Part shown: positions 32,601 through 44,600 of the stretch, one piece after another
Layout of the letters: every line of letters starts with the position of its first letter
Position numbering within the stretch: position 1 is the stretch's first letter
NCBI RefSeq assembly: GCF_029931775.1
Contig: NC_079324.1
Location: 63,495,268 to 63,559,267 of the forward strand
Reading direction: 5' to 3'
DNA: 64,000 nucleotides
Source: Euleptes europaea
Taxonomy: Eukaryota; Chordata; Lepidosauria; Squamata; Sphaerodactylidae
Notes under the pieces: generated by a model
The model's database searches: none
Seen by the model: only the letters and a program-made list of their open reading frames with translations
Told to the model about the DNA's origin: nothing
Made by a program: the position numbers and the translations under genes

Positions 32601-35600
32601 GAATCGGCTACAAGCATATAACGAACAATTAAAAAGGACATGAACAAGTGATTCAATTTCATCATTCCCACAAGGCCAAACTCTATTTGTAAATGGGATT
32701 TTTAGAAATCTTCCATATAACAAGGTGGAGGGTCGAGCATTTAGCCTGGCAAGCATATATGCTCTGCAATGTTGCGGTGTAGTTAGACAAGTATATACAA
32801 ATCTGAATTGTAATGAAGATATATACCCTACAGGTGCAGAGTGAGGCTCCAGGATCTCCGATCTTCGTGATGAAGTTCTTGCAGCACGCTCGCCACCTTG
32901 AGGTTCAAGTCTTAGCGGATCAGTATGGGAATGCTGTGTCATTGTTCAGCCGAGATTGCTCCATCCAGCGAAGACATCAAAAAATAATTGAAGAAGCTCC
33001 TGCCACTGTCGCACCTCCTTCCGTGTTAGACTACATAGAGCAAGTGAGTGTGGCCAAATTTTTCCGTCAGCAGAATATGAATGGATGATTGTAAACAGCC
33101 GAGAGGGAAGTTTGAAGGTGGGCGATGTTCGTGTTATGAAAGTGCTGAAAGCACATTCAGATCACCCCTGTGGCTTTTAAAATGTTAGATCTGTCTTCAG
33201 TCGATCTGTGGCTTCTCCCTTAGGTGAATCATACTTGCTTACTTGTGACTCTACCAAGGTAGGTTTGTATGGAGTTCTTGTTTGGTAAGATGAAGAGAAC
33301 AACCAAAATTATTAGGGAGTTGACGTGCTTTTCTTATGAGGAAAGGCTGAAGAGTCTGGGACTTCTCCATTTAGAGGGAAGATCACTGGGTAGGAGGAGA
33401 TGATAGAGGTTTATAAAAACGATGCCTGTGGTAGAGAAAGTGGATTGAAGGAAACTTGTTCTCCCTCTCCCGTAATACTAGCCCTGGGGGCACCCAGTGA
33501 TGTTGATGGACATTAGATTCAGGACAGATAAAAGGAAGGATTTTTTCACTTCAGTTGACTTTTTCACTTCAAGGTAAGTAAAGGGAACCTCCACATCCAG
33601 AGGCAGTCAGCCTCTGCTTACCAGTGGTAGGAGGCAACACCAGGCAGGCTTTTGTCTCTGTCTGTTGTTCAGTGTCCTCCAGGGCAACTGGTTGGCCGCT
33701 GTGTGAAACAGGATGCTGGACTAGATGGACCCTCCCTGGTCTGATCCAGGGGGGCTCTTCTGATGTTCTTCCCTCCCCCACCCCAGTGTGCAGTGCGCCT
33801 TGCGAAAATGGTGGGCTACGTGAGTGCAGGGACAGTGGAATACCTCTACAGCGAAGATGGGAACTTCCACTTTCTGGAGCTGAATCCCCGCCTGCAGGTG
33901 GAACACCCCTGTACGGAAATGATTGCTGATGTTAACTTGCCTGCTGCTCAACTCCAGGTAACTGAAAGACAGCTTAAACCGGTTTTCATCCTTCTAGAAC
34001 AGTGGGTTGTAAACAATACTTGGGCTTGGTAGAAGCCAAGCCTCAGCAGGTGCAAGAAGACTAGTGAGAGCCTCTGTGAAAACCTGAAGCTACCTTTTAC
34101 CGTCGGCCCATCTAGCTCTAGCACTGTCCTACTCTGACTTGAGCTCTTGCTTCTCTGCCTGAGACCCAGGTCTTTCGCAGCAGCTGCTGCATGAGATTCC
34201 AGAGGCTGAACCTGGGACCTTGAACGTATGAAGCAACCTTTTGCCATCTGTCCGGTTAGCTCAGGATTCTCACCGCTAACTGGCAGCAGCTCTTGAGGGC
34301 TGCAGGAAGAGGAAATCCTTTCCCAACTAATTGTTTCAGTGGGGGTGCCGGGGAGGGGGTGAACCTTGGGCCTTCTGGTGCTGCGTTACTGAACTATAGT
34401 CCCTTCCTTTTTAGTATTGAACCTGGTTAAAGCTAGTGCAGATACCTGGTTACGGATATGCTGAGGGGCTGTAGCTCAATGGTAGAGCATCTGCTTGGCA
34501 TTCAAGAAGGTCCCAGGTTCAGTCCCCAGCATCTCCAGTTAAAGGGGCTAGGCAGGTAGGTGATGTGAAAGACCCTGGAGAGCCGCTGTCAGTCTGAGTA
34601 GACAATACTGACTTTGATGGACCAAGGGTCCGATTCAGTAGAAGGCAGCTTCATTTGTTCATGCTTATGGTTAGGACATCATGCAAGAGGGAGAAGTGCC
34701 TAGAGAAAAGGGATTTCTTGGCTCACTCCTGAGCCTCTGTCAATAACAGGGGTTTCCTGTGCCAGATGGTTACTTTATAGGAAACTGGATCACTGACCCC
34801 CTGATCAGTATAAGCCAATCCAGGTGATCCAAAAGATGATTCTCGAACAGGAGCAAGATTCCCTCCTCCCATCTGACATTGCTGAGAGCACCTCAGGAAA
34901 CAGGCTGTCTCTTTTAAATGTATGACATGACCAAAAGCTGATGTTTATAAACTGTCAGGTTGATTGATAACAGAGGTGACTATCTCTTTTGACATCTTCT
35001 TATGTCTAAAACTGCCCTTGGGGGAAAGGTTTACATTTCATAGAATAAAGCAGACTGTGTTCTTTTTTTTATTTTTAAGCAAGTATTTAAGATCTAGAAA
35101 ACTCGCAGGAGAATGTTAAGAAACTGTGTTACTTTGCACAGTTGTGCAAGAACTCGTATGTTTTTCTCCCGTCTGTTCCTGGGCTTAGATTGCCATGGGC
35201 GTGCCTTTGCACAGAATGAAGGATATCCGTGTCCTCTACGGAGAGGCCCCTTGGGCAGATCTCCCCATTCCCTTTGAGAGCCCCGGCAGTGTTCCGGTAC
35301 CCAGAGGGCATGTGATCGCTGCGAGGATCACCAGCGAAAATCCTGATGAGGTGCGTTAGTGGAATTCAAAGTGTTTACATCTTCCTCCTCTCAGCGAGCA
35401 GGGGAGCGAGGCTGGGCTACTGACGATGCTAAGTTGTAGCAGTGATTTAAAATCCTCTTATCAAGAAAGTTCAAACTGTTTGATGGGAATGATGCAAATG
35501 AATTAAAGTTGCCTATGTGGTGTAGTGGTTAAGAGCGGTGGACTCTAATCTGGAGAAACAGGTTTGACTCCTCCACATGAAGCCTACTGGGTGACCTCAG

Positions 35601-38600
35601 GCTAGTCACAGTTCTCTCCGAACTACTACTTCTTTTTTCTTCTTTCATTATTATTACTATGGGTATTATTATACAATTCTGCTTCCAGAATCAGGGACCC
35701 CAAAGCATTCTGAATCTTTGGACAAATGGTGGATGAATGCTGAATAGAGAGAAGGGTGTGGTGTGTAGGCGCCAGTAGGATTGGAAGGACTGGGGTAGAG
35801 TTTATTTTATCTAAAGCACTTGTAGACCACCACCCAGAGACAATTACAGGCAAAAACAAAACAAAACACAAAAGCGGTTAACAAGCACAAAGGTAATGAA
35901 GCCAGGTTAAAAAACTCTTCCACGGAGGGTGGAATAAGGAGTTAAACAGTGCACTGAAGGCCAGCCTTCTGGCTGCTTGGGAGTCTTGCCCTTATTTATT
36001 TGGAAAAATAAACTGGGCACTGTAGTTAAGAGCTGTATAGTCTAGTAAGTATGACTGGTTTGCTTTAGCCTAATTCTGTCATGCCAAAAGCTTCAGTGAA
36101 AAATGAGAGTCTTGTGCATCATAGCTTCCAAATCCTGTGCTGGATCCCGCAGGTCTGTTGGGTTTTCCCCTGCACAAGGAGGCTTCCTTTGACACGAGAA
36201 GATCAAAGTGCTTTTGTGCCAAAAGAAAGCTCTTTTCATTGGGCAGAACACCACCATATTAGGGGAACAGATAAGTGGGATCCAGCCTCATGTCTGCTAT
36301 GTTTCAGTTGCTAATCTCTGCCCCTCCTTCCCTTCTGCTCCCCGCACCTGTCGTTTTGTGTTTTAGGGTTTCAAGCCCAGCTCTGGCACGGTGCAGGAGC
36401 TGAATTTCCGCAGCAACAAGAACGTCTGGGGCTATTTCAGCGTGGCAGCCACGGGTGGTTTGCACGAGTTCGCCGATTCCCAGTTCGGACACTGTTTCTC
36501 CTGGGGAGAGAACCGCGAGGAGGCCATCTCGTTAGTATTGGGAACGTTGAGATTTACAAATGCTCCTGGGATACTTGTTAGCTTTGAGGCGAGGACTAAA
36601 TGTATCAGTCCTGCCCCTTCTCCCCGTCTTTTCCTCAGTAGTGTCCAGTAAGCTGACCTGTCTGAAGTATTGGTGATGATCCTCCCCCCACCCCCTCAGA
36701 CAGCAGCCAGTAAGATGCAGGTTGGGGCAGAAAAGTTCATAACATAATTGGAATCACTTTAAGTGAGTTTATTAGACCAGGGGTCCTCAGTGTGGGCCGA
36801 CATTCTAAAACCCCTTGGCAGAAGGGAACTTGTGGACATTGCTGTGGCTTAATATTGAACCTTTATGGACTTTGCTAGGCTTTGAAATTACCATTGTATG
36901 GATGAAATAATGTGGGGCTGAAGAAACCAAGGTGAAACGGCCGTCCCCCATGTTTTGATCAATAAAACTTTGGATCTATACCTGTTGGATTTATACCTGA
37001 GAATAACTTATGCCATTGGAACGGATCATCTTTGAAATATTTAAGAAGAGGACTTTTTTGCCTGTAAAATGATTAATTCCATGTATATATTGTATATTGT
37101 TTAGTCACGGTTGTTAGGAATATTTGCTTCACACTGTTTGTCTCTCTTTTCTAGCACCTATTAATATTTGCATTTTGCTAACTGGCTCTGTGCATTTGTG
37201 TACCTTTTACCCGTGCTAATTTCCAAACCGCCAAGGTATAGGCACGGAGGTGCCTTTGTTTTGTTTTTGCTAACTTCCAGGTACTAGCTGGAGATCACCT
37301 TCTATTACAGCTTATCTCCAGCAGATAGAGATCAGTTCCCCTGGAGAAAATGGCCGCTTTGGCCATTGGCGTTGAAGTCCCTCCCCTCTCCAAACCCCGC
37401 CCTCCTCAGGCTCCGCCCCCAAAGCCTCTCGCCGGTGGCAAAGAGGAACTTGGCAACTCTACTTGGCGGGCACCAGGAAAGGGGTGGGTCTCATGGTTTT
37501 AGAATGTGGGCGGGTCGAGGTGGAGCTTTTGCCCAGCGAGGCTTCTGATTGGCCACTGGAGAGGTGATCCGCCATGCGGGTTTTTAAAAACATTGCTTTG
37601 GCAGCAGCTGCCCACACAGGGCAAGGGTCTTCGTTGTGTGACTGAAGGGCAGCTGTGTTGGATGCAGATATACTCTCTTCTCTGGCCAGATTTTATTACC
37701 ATGAAGCAGAGACGACGCCAGGTTTAGAAGCAAAGGGAGAAAAAAAAAGCTTTTTTATTTTGCCAGGCAAAGAAGAGACTGGCTTCAAAAATGAAAGTCT
37801 CTTCACAAACCCCGCCCATTTCTCCATATTTTATACTCCTTCAGAACCTTTTGTTTGATCAGATTTCAAGAAGTCCCCTCCTTCCAAGTCCATCCATGAT
37901 CTCATCATCGTGGTCACATGTTGTTGTTCTATTCCACTCTGTTCCAGATACGAAAAATCACCTGCTTTGTTCAGTTTAAGTTAGACAAGACTGTTTTCTA
38001 CTGACTTATATAAATAACCACAGCTTACAAATATAATAGAAAAATAACATTTTTCTAATATGCTAGAATTAAATTAATTAAAATCTTACACATCCCAAGC
38101 TGCGGCAGCCATTTTGTGGCTGGCTCTGCCTCCTGCGGCAGCCATTTTGTGGCTGGCTCTGCCTCCTGCGGCAGCCATTTTGTGGCTGGCTCTGCCTCCT
38201 GCGGCAGCCATTTTGTGGCTGGCTCTGCCTCCTGTGGCAGCCATTTTGTGGCTGGCTCTGCCTCCTGCGGCAGCCATTTTGTGGCTGCGCCTACCGTTCT
38301 ATGTCTGCCTGAAGGCTCAAAAGGATTGGTATTAGATGTTATTGGAGAGAGAATAAGATGATGCAGCTAGTTTTGGTGATAATGTTGTGCCATCCAAAAC
38401 ATTTAGCTCCAGCCCAGAGGTTACCGTATTTTTCACTCCATAAGACGCACTTTTTTCCTCCTCAAAAGTGAGGGGAAATGTCTGTGCGTCTTATGGAGCG
38501 AATGTGTGTGAATCCGGTCCCCGGGGAGGGGCAAAGCTGCGAGAGGCCCTGGGAGCCATGGCCGACCCCCGGCCGCAGCAGCCCAGTGCAGAGCTGGCGC

Positions 38601-41600
38601 GCCCCGGGAGCCTGCTAGGAAGCCGCCAGCCAGCTGGGGGGGCGGGAGGCCCCTCTCAGCCGCCCAGCGCAGCCTCGGGACCGGGAAACTCTGGGGGGAG
38701 GTTAAACACCTCCCCCCTCCCCCCGCGCTTCATGGTCCCGAGGCTCAGCTGTTGGGTAGGTCCCCGCCCAACAGCTGAGCCTCAGGACCGGGAAGTGCGG
38801 TGGGGGGGAGGGGGGAGGTTAAACTGCTCTGCGCTGCCTAGGCAGGCACCGCAGAGCAGTTTAAATACCACCCCGCCCGGCTTCCAGGGAGTCCCTGGAA
38901 GCCGGGCGGGGGGGTCTTGAAAGTTCTCCGCGCTGCCATCCCAGGCAGCGCAGAGCACTTTCAAGACCCCCCCGCCGGGGTTCCAGGGAGTCCCAAGAAG
39001 CTGTACGGGGGTGGGGGTCTTGAAAGTGCTCTGCGCTGCCTGGGATGGCAGCGTGGAGGAGTTTAAAGACCCCCCTGCCGGGCTTCCAGGGAGTCCCTAG
39101 AAACTGTACGGGGGGGGGGTCTTGAAAGTGCTCTGCGCTGCCTGGGATGGCAGCGCGGAGGAGTTTAAAGCCCCTCCCCCCGCCGGGCTTCCAGGGGCAG
39201 TACACCATTTTATTCAGAATATATTTTTTCTTGTTTTCCTCCTCTAAAAACTAGGTGCGTCTTATGGTCAGGTGCGTCTTATGGAGCGAAAAATACGGTA
39301 TTTCAGGAATGATTAAGTCTTAACTGCTCCACCTCATAATTTTGAACAAATCAAGTTACCTTATTGATAAAGGCAAATTTGGAGGTGGGGGTGGAAGGGA
39401 CTGGGTGTAGCTTTTAAACCTTTGAGCACCTCCCAAATGTATTTTAATAGTCTACCTTTTTTTTTTAGAAACCTGGTGGTAGCTCTAAAAGAACTATCAA
39501 TCCGAGGGGACTTCAGAACGACCGTTGAGTACCTGATCAAACTTCTGGAGACGGAGAGTTTCCAAAATAATGAGATTGACACCAGTTGGCTGGATCACTT
39601 GATTGCAGAGAAAGTACAGGTAGTCAAAATGCAGGAATGCAAAGATACTTGTATAAAGTATCAAGCTCATCTGTGTCTGTATCATTTATAATGCCTCTTT
39701 TCCCAAAGAGTTAAAGGTGGATAATAGTAGAAAACTGGAGTACCTCTAAGCAGGTGGTGGCTATTGACTGCTAAAACCATCAAAATCCATTTATTTACTG
39801 GAAGTCACAAAGCTGTGGAGCAGCCTTCTCTACCCCTCCCCAAACCTCCCTTATACCCACATGAGGGAAACAGATGGTAAATATGAGGGTAAAGCTTGGG
39901 AGAAGGCTTGTGGTAAGGCCTATGGGAAGAATCAAGTTTTCATGTGATGTACTCTGCTCACTCACAAGTCTTTTTGATCAAAAACCAGCCCGTTGAATTG
40001 CACGTGGAGTGCTATAGGATAGCCAGGGAGGGCAGGCAGCAGTGGATGTCGTGCAACCTATCCAATTGAGTGGTGGTTCTCCAGAAACGGGTTCCTGATC
40101 AGTCTTCATGGAGTAACCCCAGTGGATTTTTAAGACAGTAGTCTTTCCCCAAGTTTATGAGGGTATGAATGTTGGATGCTAGCTCTGAATTCTGGCTGTG
40201 TGTGTGCAGAATCTGCCATAATTTTTCTCCCCTGTGCTGTGCAGGCAGAGAAGCCGGATACCATGCTGGGCGTGGTCTGCGGCGCTCTCAACGTAGCCGA
40301 TGGCCTGTTCAGGACATGCATGGATGACTTCCTGCATTCTCTTGAAAGGTATAGATCGGTCTAGAAAATGGGGTGGACTGAATTTCTTTGCTGTTTCTGT
40401 GTACCTCTTCCTACCCACCTGGGGCTTGGTGATTTCTGATTAATGGTTATTATCCTGGGAATATAATTTCTACTGTGGGCACATACTCCAGTGAGCCATG
40501 AGCAATACTAAGGTCTAACAATATGTTGGATGTACTTCTCACAGGTCTGAGTTTCTGCTGCTGTTACTGAGATCAGATAGTTTCAGAGGGTGGCTGTGTT
40601 GGTCTGCAGTAGAACAATTAGATTTGAGTCCAGTGGCACCTTAAAGACTCCTCTTAGCCTGAAGAGGAGAAGACTGAGAGGGGACATGAGAACCATCTTC
40701 AAGTACTTGAAGGACTGTCATATAGAGGAGGGTGCCGAGTTGTTTTCTGTTGCCCCAGAAGGTCAGACCAGAACCAACGGGTTGAAATTGAATCCAAAGA
40801 GTTTCCATCTAGACATTAGGAAGAATTTTCTAACTGAGCGGTTCCTCAGTGGAACAGGCTTCCTTGGGAGGTGGTGAGCCCTCCTTCCCTGGAGGTTTTG
40901 ACGCAGAGGCTAGATGGCCATCTGTCAGCAATGCTGATTCTATGACCTTAGGCAGATCAGGAGAGGTAGGGCATCTTGGGCATCTTCTGGGCATGGCCTA
41001 GGGGTCACTGGGGTGTGTGTGGGGGAGGTAGTTGTGAATTTCCTGCATTCTGCAGCGGGTTGGACTAGATGACCCTGGTGGTCCCTTCCAACTCTATGAT
41101 TCTATGAACAAGATTTTCAGATTTCCAGAGGCAAAGCTCCCTTCATCAGAGATCAGATATGTGAATGCTTTAAACATTTTATAATACACTCTTCAGTATG
41201 ATGACCTGTCTCCAGTGGGGAGGGAAAAAAGGGCTTTTAAGACCCTAGAATTAAAAGATTTGCTCATCTTTCAGGGGCCAGGTCCTTCCAGCCGATTCCC
41301 TTCTGAACTTGGTTGATGTGGAACTTATTTATGAAGGCATGAAGTATGCTCTTAAGGTAATGTCCCTAAAGGGTTGAGCCCTGCCGAGGCTGGGATGGAA
41401 AATGCATTTTAGCTGGGTGGAGGGAAAGGGGGTATCCCCCTCCCTCACATTTTTACATAGACGTATCTAAATCTGAACAGTTCAGAGGATGCAAAAAACA
41501 ACTTTCTCTTCTGTGGTCTTTGGACAGGTTGCCCGTCAGTCACTTACTACTTATGTGATCATAATGAATAATACCCACATTGAGATTGACGTGCACAGGT

Positions 41601-44600
41601 TGAACGACGGGGGACTTCTGCTCTCCTATGACGGCAATAGTTACACCACATACATGAAAGAAGAACCTGACCGGTAGGCAGAGAGTCTCTTGACTTGCTC
41701 TCTATGTGTGTATTCCTTTCAGCAATTCAGTTGAATGGCACGCAGTGAAAGAAAAGCAAAGATGGGTAGGTGCTGTTCTCTGCAACAGGTAGCTCATATT
41801 TTCTCCCTCGTCCTTTGCTTCTTTTTCCCCTTCAGGTACCGCGTCACGGTGGGCAATAAAACCTGTGACTTTGAAAAGGAGAATGACCCAACCCTACTTA
41901 GGTCCCCTTCTACTGGAAAGCTGCTGCAGTACACTGTAGAAGACGGGGGCCTCGTCTGTGCGGGACACAGCTATGCAGAAATAGAGGTAGCCACAGAAAT
42001 CAGGGCCTGAAAGACATTTGCCAGGATTTTACCCTTGCTTTCAAAAGTGTGAGGTGGCAATTGTTTGTAAAAGGAAAAACAAAGACAAGTTGTGTGTGGT
42101 GAAATTCTGCTTTTGCTTGGGGTGGAGTGGTTGAGAAGCAAAAAATGATGCCAAGAAATAGAACCCATGTATCTGATAACGTTAATGATAGTTAGTGTTT
42201 ATATAGCGCTTTGAGTATTCAAAGTGCTTCATACACAATGGCTGCCGATACTGTGAGGGGGAAGGAAAGCCTTCAGGCTTCTCTCTTGCATTGTTTTCAC
42301 CACCGGCAGTGGCTGCGAGTGGGGGCTGTTTGCCCCTTCCTCAGCCTCCACATGCCCCTTCCCCAGGCCCCCACCCCACAGTTGTTTCTGCTGGTGAAAG
42401 CAGTTTGGGAGGGAAGCCTGAAGCCCCTCCTGCAGCATTTGGAGCTGTGCCGAAAGATGGAGGAGTGTTTAAGGGCGTGAACGAGAGTTGTGTTGGGCGG
42501 GTGTGAACTGACTCATGTCACACATAAACTGGATTTTGGCCCTGAGACTTTACTATGCAAGTGTTAGAATCCATTGTAGCATCTTTGTGGATCCAGTCAG
42601 GATTAGAAACTTCATTTATTTATCATGAAAGTTGCGTTTCTCAGGATGCTGAATGCAGATTCCTCACGCATGCCACGTGTTATCAGAGACATGGAATAGA
42701 CTCAGGTCTCTGCGTAAAAGGCTGCAGAAGAAGCCAGCTCCTCTGCTTAATGTCATGTTGTCCCTCTCTGATAAGGTCATGAAAATGGTGATGGTCCTGG
42801 AAGTGGAGGAACCGGGCATCGTCCACTATATGAAGCGCCCCGGCACACTGCTGGAGGCGGGTTGCGTCATAGCGAGGCTAGAACTGGACGACCCCAGCAA
42901 AGTCCATCTGGTGAGTGAACGGAGGGTACCAGGAGAAAACCAACCTGCCTGACCATTTAAAAACAATCGCTGATGGCTTCGCCCTCCAGAAATATTTGGG
43001 GAGGGTATTTTTCTTAGGTTTTGATTCCTTTGAGTGGTTTTGGGGGTCAGTTCCGGCCAGAAAACGGGGTAGAAATCAGCAGCTCTTATATTCTAATAGT
43101 CAAATATGTGCTCATCTGCGGACATTTAAATCTATGGATTGGGCCCATACTAAGACCAGATCATTCTGCAAATTTGGGGAACTCTCCAGGTTTGCAGAAA
43201 AATCTGAAACAATTTTTAAAAATCATGGGGGGGGGTAAATTTCCCTCCAAAGACCGAAGCGTTGTGTCCTCTAGAAGTAACTTTTGGGCCAGCTTGGGTC
43301 ACTGACAAGCCAGGTTTCACCCCCAGTTTCCCACCAATGTTCTGAAAGTATTTCTCTTTGTCCTCTCTCTGCACCCCAATATCTGCCCCAGGCCCAGTTA
43401 TACACAGGTGGGCTCCCTCCGCAGCAGACTCTGCCCATCCTGGGTGAAAAACTGCACCAGGTCTTCCACAACGTGCTGGAGAGCTTAATGAATGTCATGA
43501 ACGGATACTGTTTGCCGGAGCCGTATTTCAGCATCAAGGTAACCAAGCACGTTTCCTTAGGGGTACTTCCTGAGAACAAAGTCAGCTTAGAAGTGCCTGA
43601 GGAAAGGTGGCTTCTTGATTTTAAACTGGGGAGATTCGGAAATACATCTCTGCCCTACAAGAGAAAGCAAAAAGGTCTTTGGGTTAAGCCAGTGGTTGGC
43701 AAACTCATTAGTCAACAGAGCCAAATATCAACAGTACAACGATTGAGATTTCTTTTGAGAGCCAAATTTCTTAAACTTAAACTATATAGGTAGGTACACT
43801 GTTTATTAACTTAATAAACTTTAATTAAAGTTTTAAGTCTTAATTAAACTATAGGTACACTGAATAAAACTTGATATCATACTTAATAATCTTATTTATT
43901 GATAAAAATTAAATTGTAAGTAAGGTATCCATAAAATTAAATCATGACAATGACTGACAAACACTTAATGTGAACAATGGCCTTGCATATCCCCGACCCC
44001 CACTGATCTCTCGGCATCCCTGGCGCACCCCAGCCGCCTCGGCCTCCCACGCTCGCCTCTCGGCCTCCTCCTCCTTGCCGCCGCCTGGGTTCTTTCCTTC
44101 CTTCCCTCCCTGGCCTGCCTGCCGTCCACCCGTCGCCTGCCCATCTGCCCCTCCTCAGAGCCTCGGCCTCCGAGGAGGAGGAGGAAGAAGAGGAGGAGGA
44201 AGGCGGAGGGGTGTCCTCCCCCCCTCCCCTCTCGCTGGCGTTCTCCAGCGGCGGAAGGGAAGGGCAGGCCACGAGGGTGACGCGCTGGAGCTTGCAGGTG
44301 AGGAAGGCAGGGGAGGGTGTGTGTGTGCTGGATCGGGGCCTCCCTCCTCCCCGGTGCTCGGGCCAGCACGTTGCAAAGATCCGCCCCCCCCCCCGGTGTG
44401 GCGGCGGCTCTGGGCTGGCAGAAAGGTGGAGAACTTTTGCGGGACTTCTGCATGCGCGCAGAGCCCAGCCGGGGCAGGGAAGGGACGCCAGGCTCTCCTC
44501 CGCTGCGACGTGCAGCCCTGATCCTCTGCCGAAGGAAGCCAGCCCCCCCCCCCCCGTGCCCTCCACGCCCGGGGAAGGTGGCTTTTCTTGGGTGGGCGGC

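Noticed and set aside
32827-32942. Extension of the LINE frame across ACACB exon 9
   Set aside because: The frame stays open on minus by chance; the plus strand there is clear ACACB coding sequence.
38086-38335. Repetitive protein or CRISPR-like array from the 33-bp units
   Set aside because: Units are contiguous with no spacers, open in three frames only because the period is a multiple of three, and sit in a vertebrate intron.
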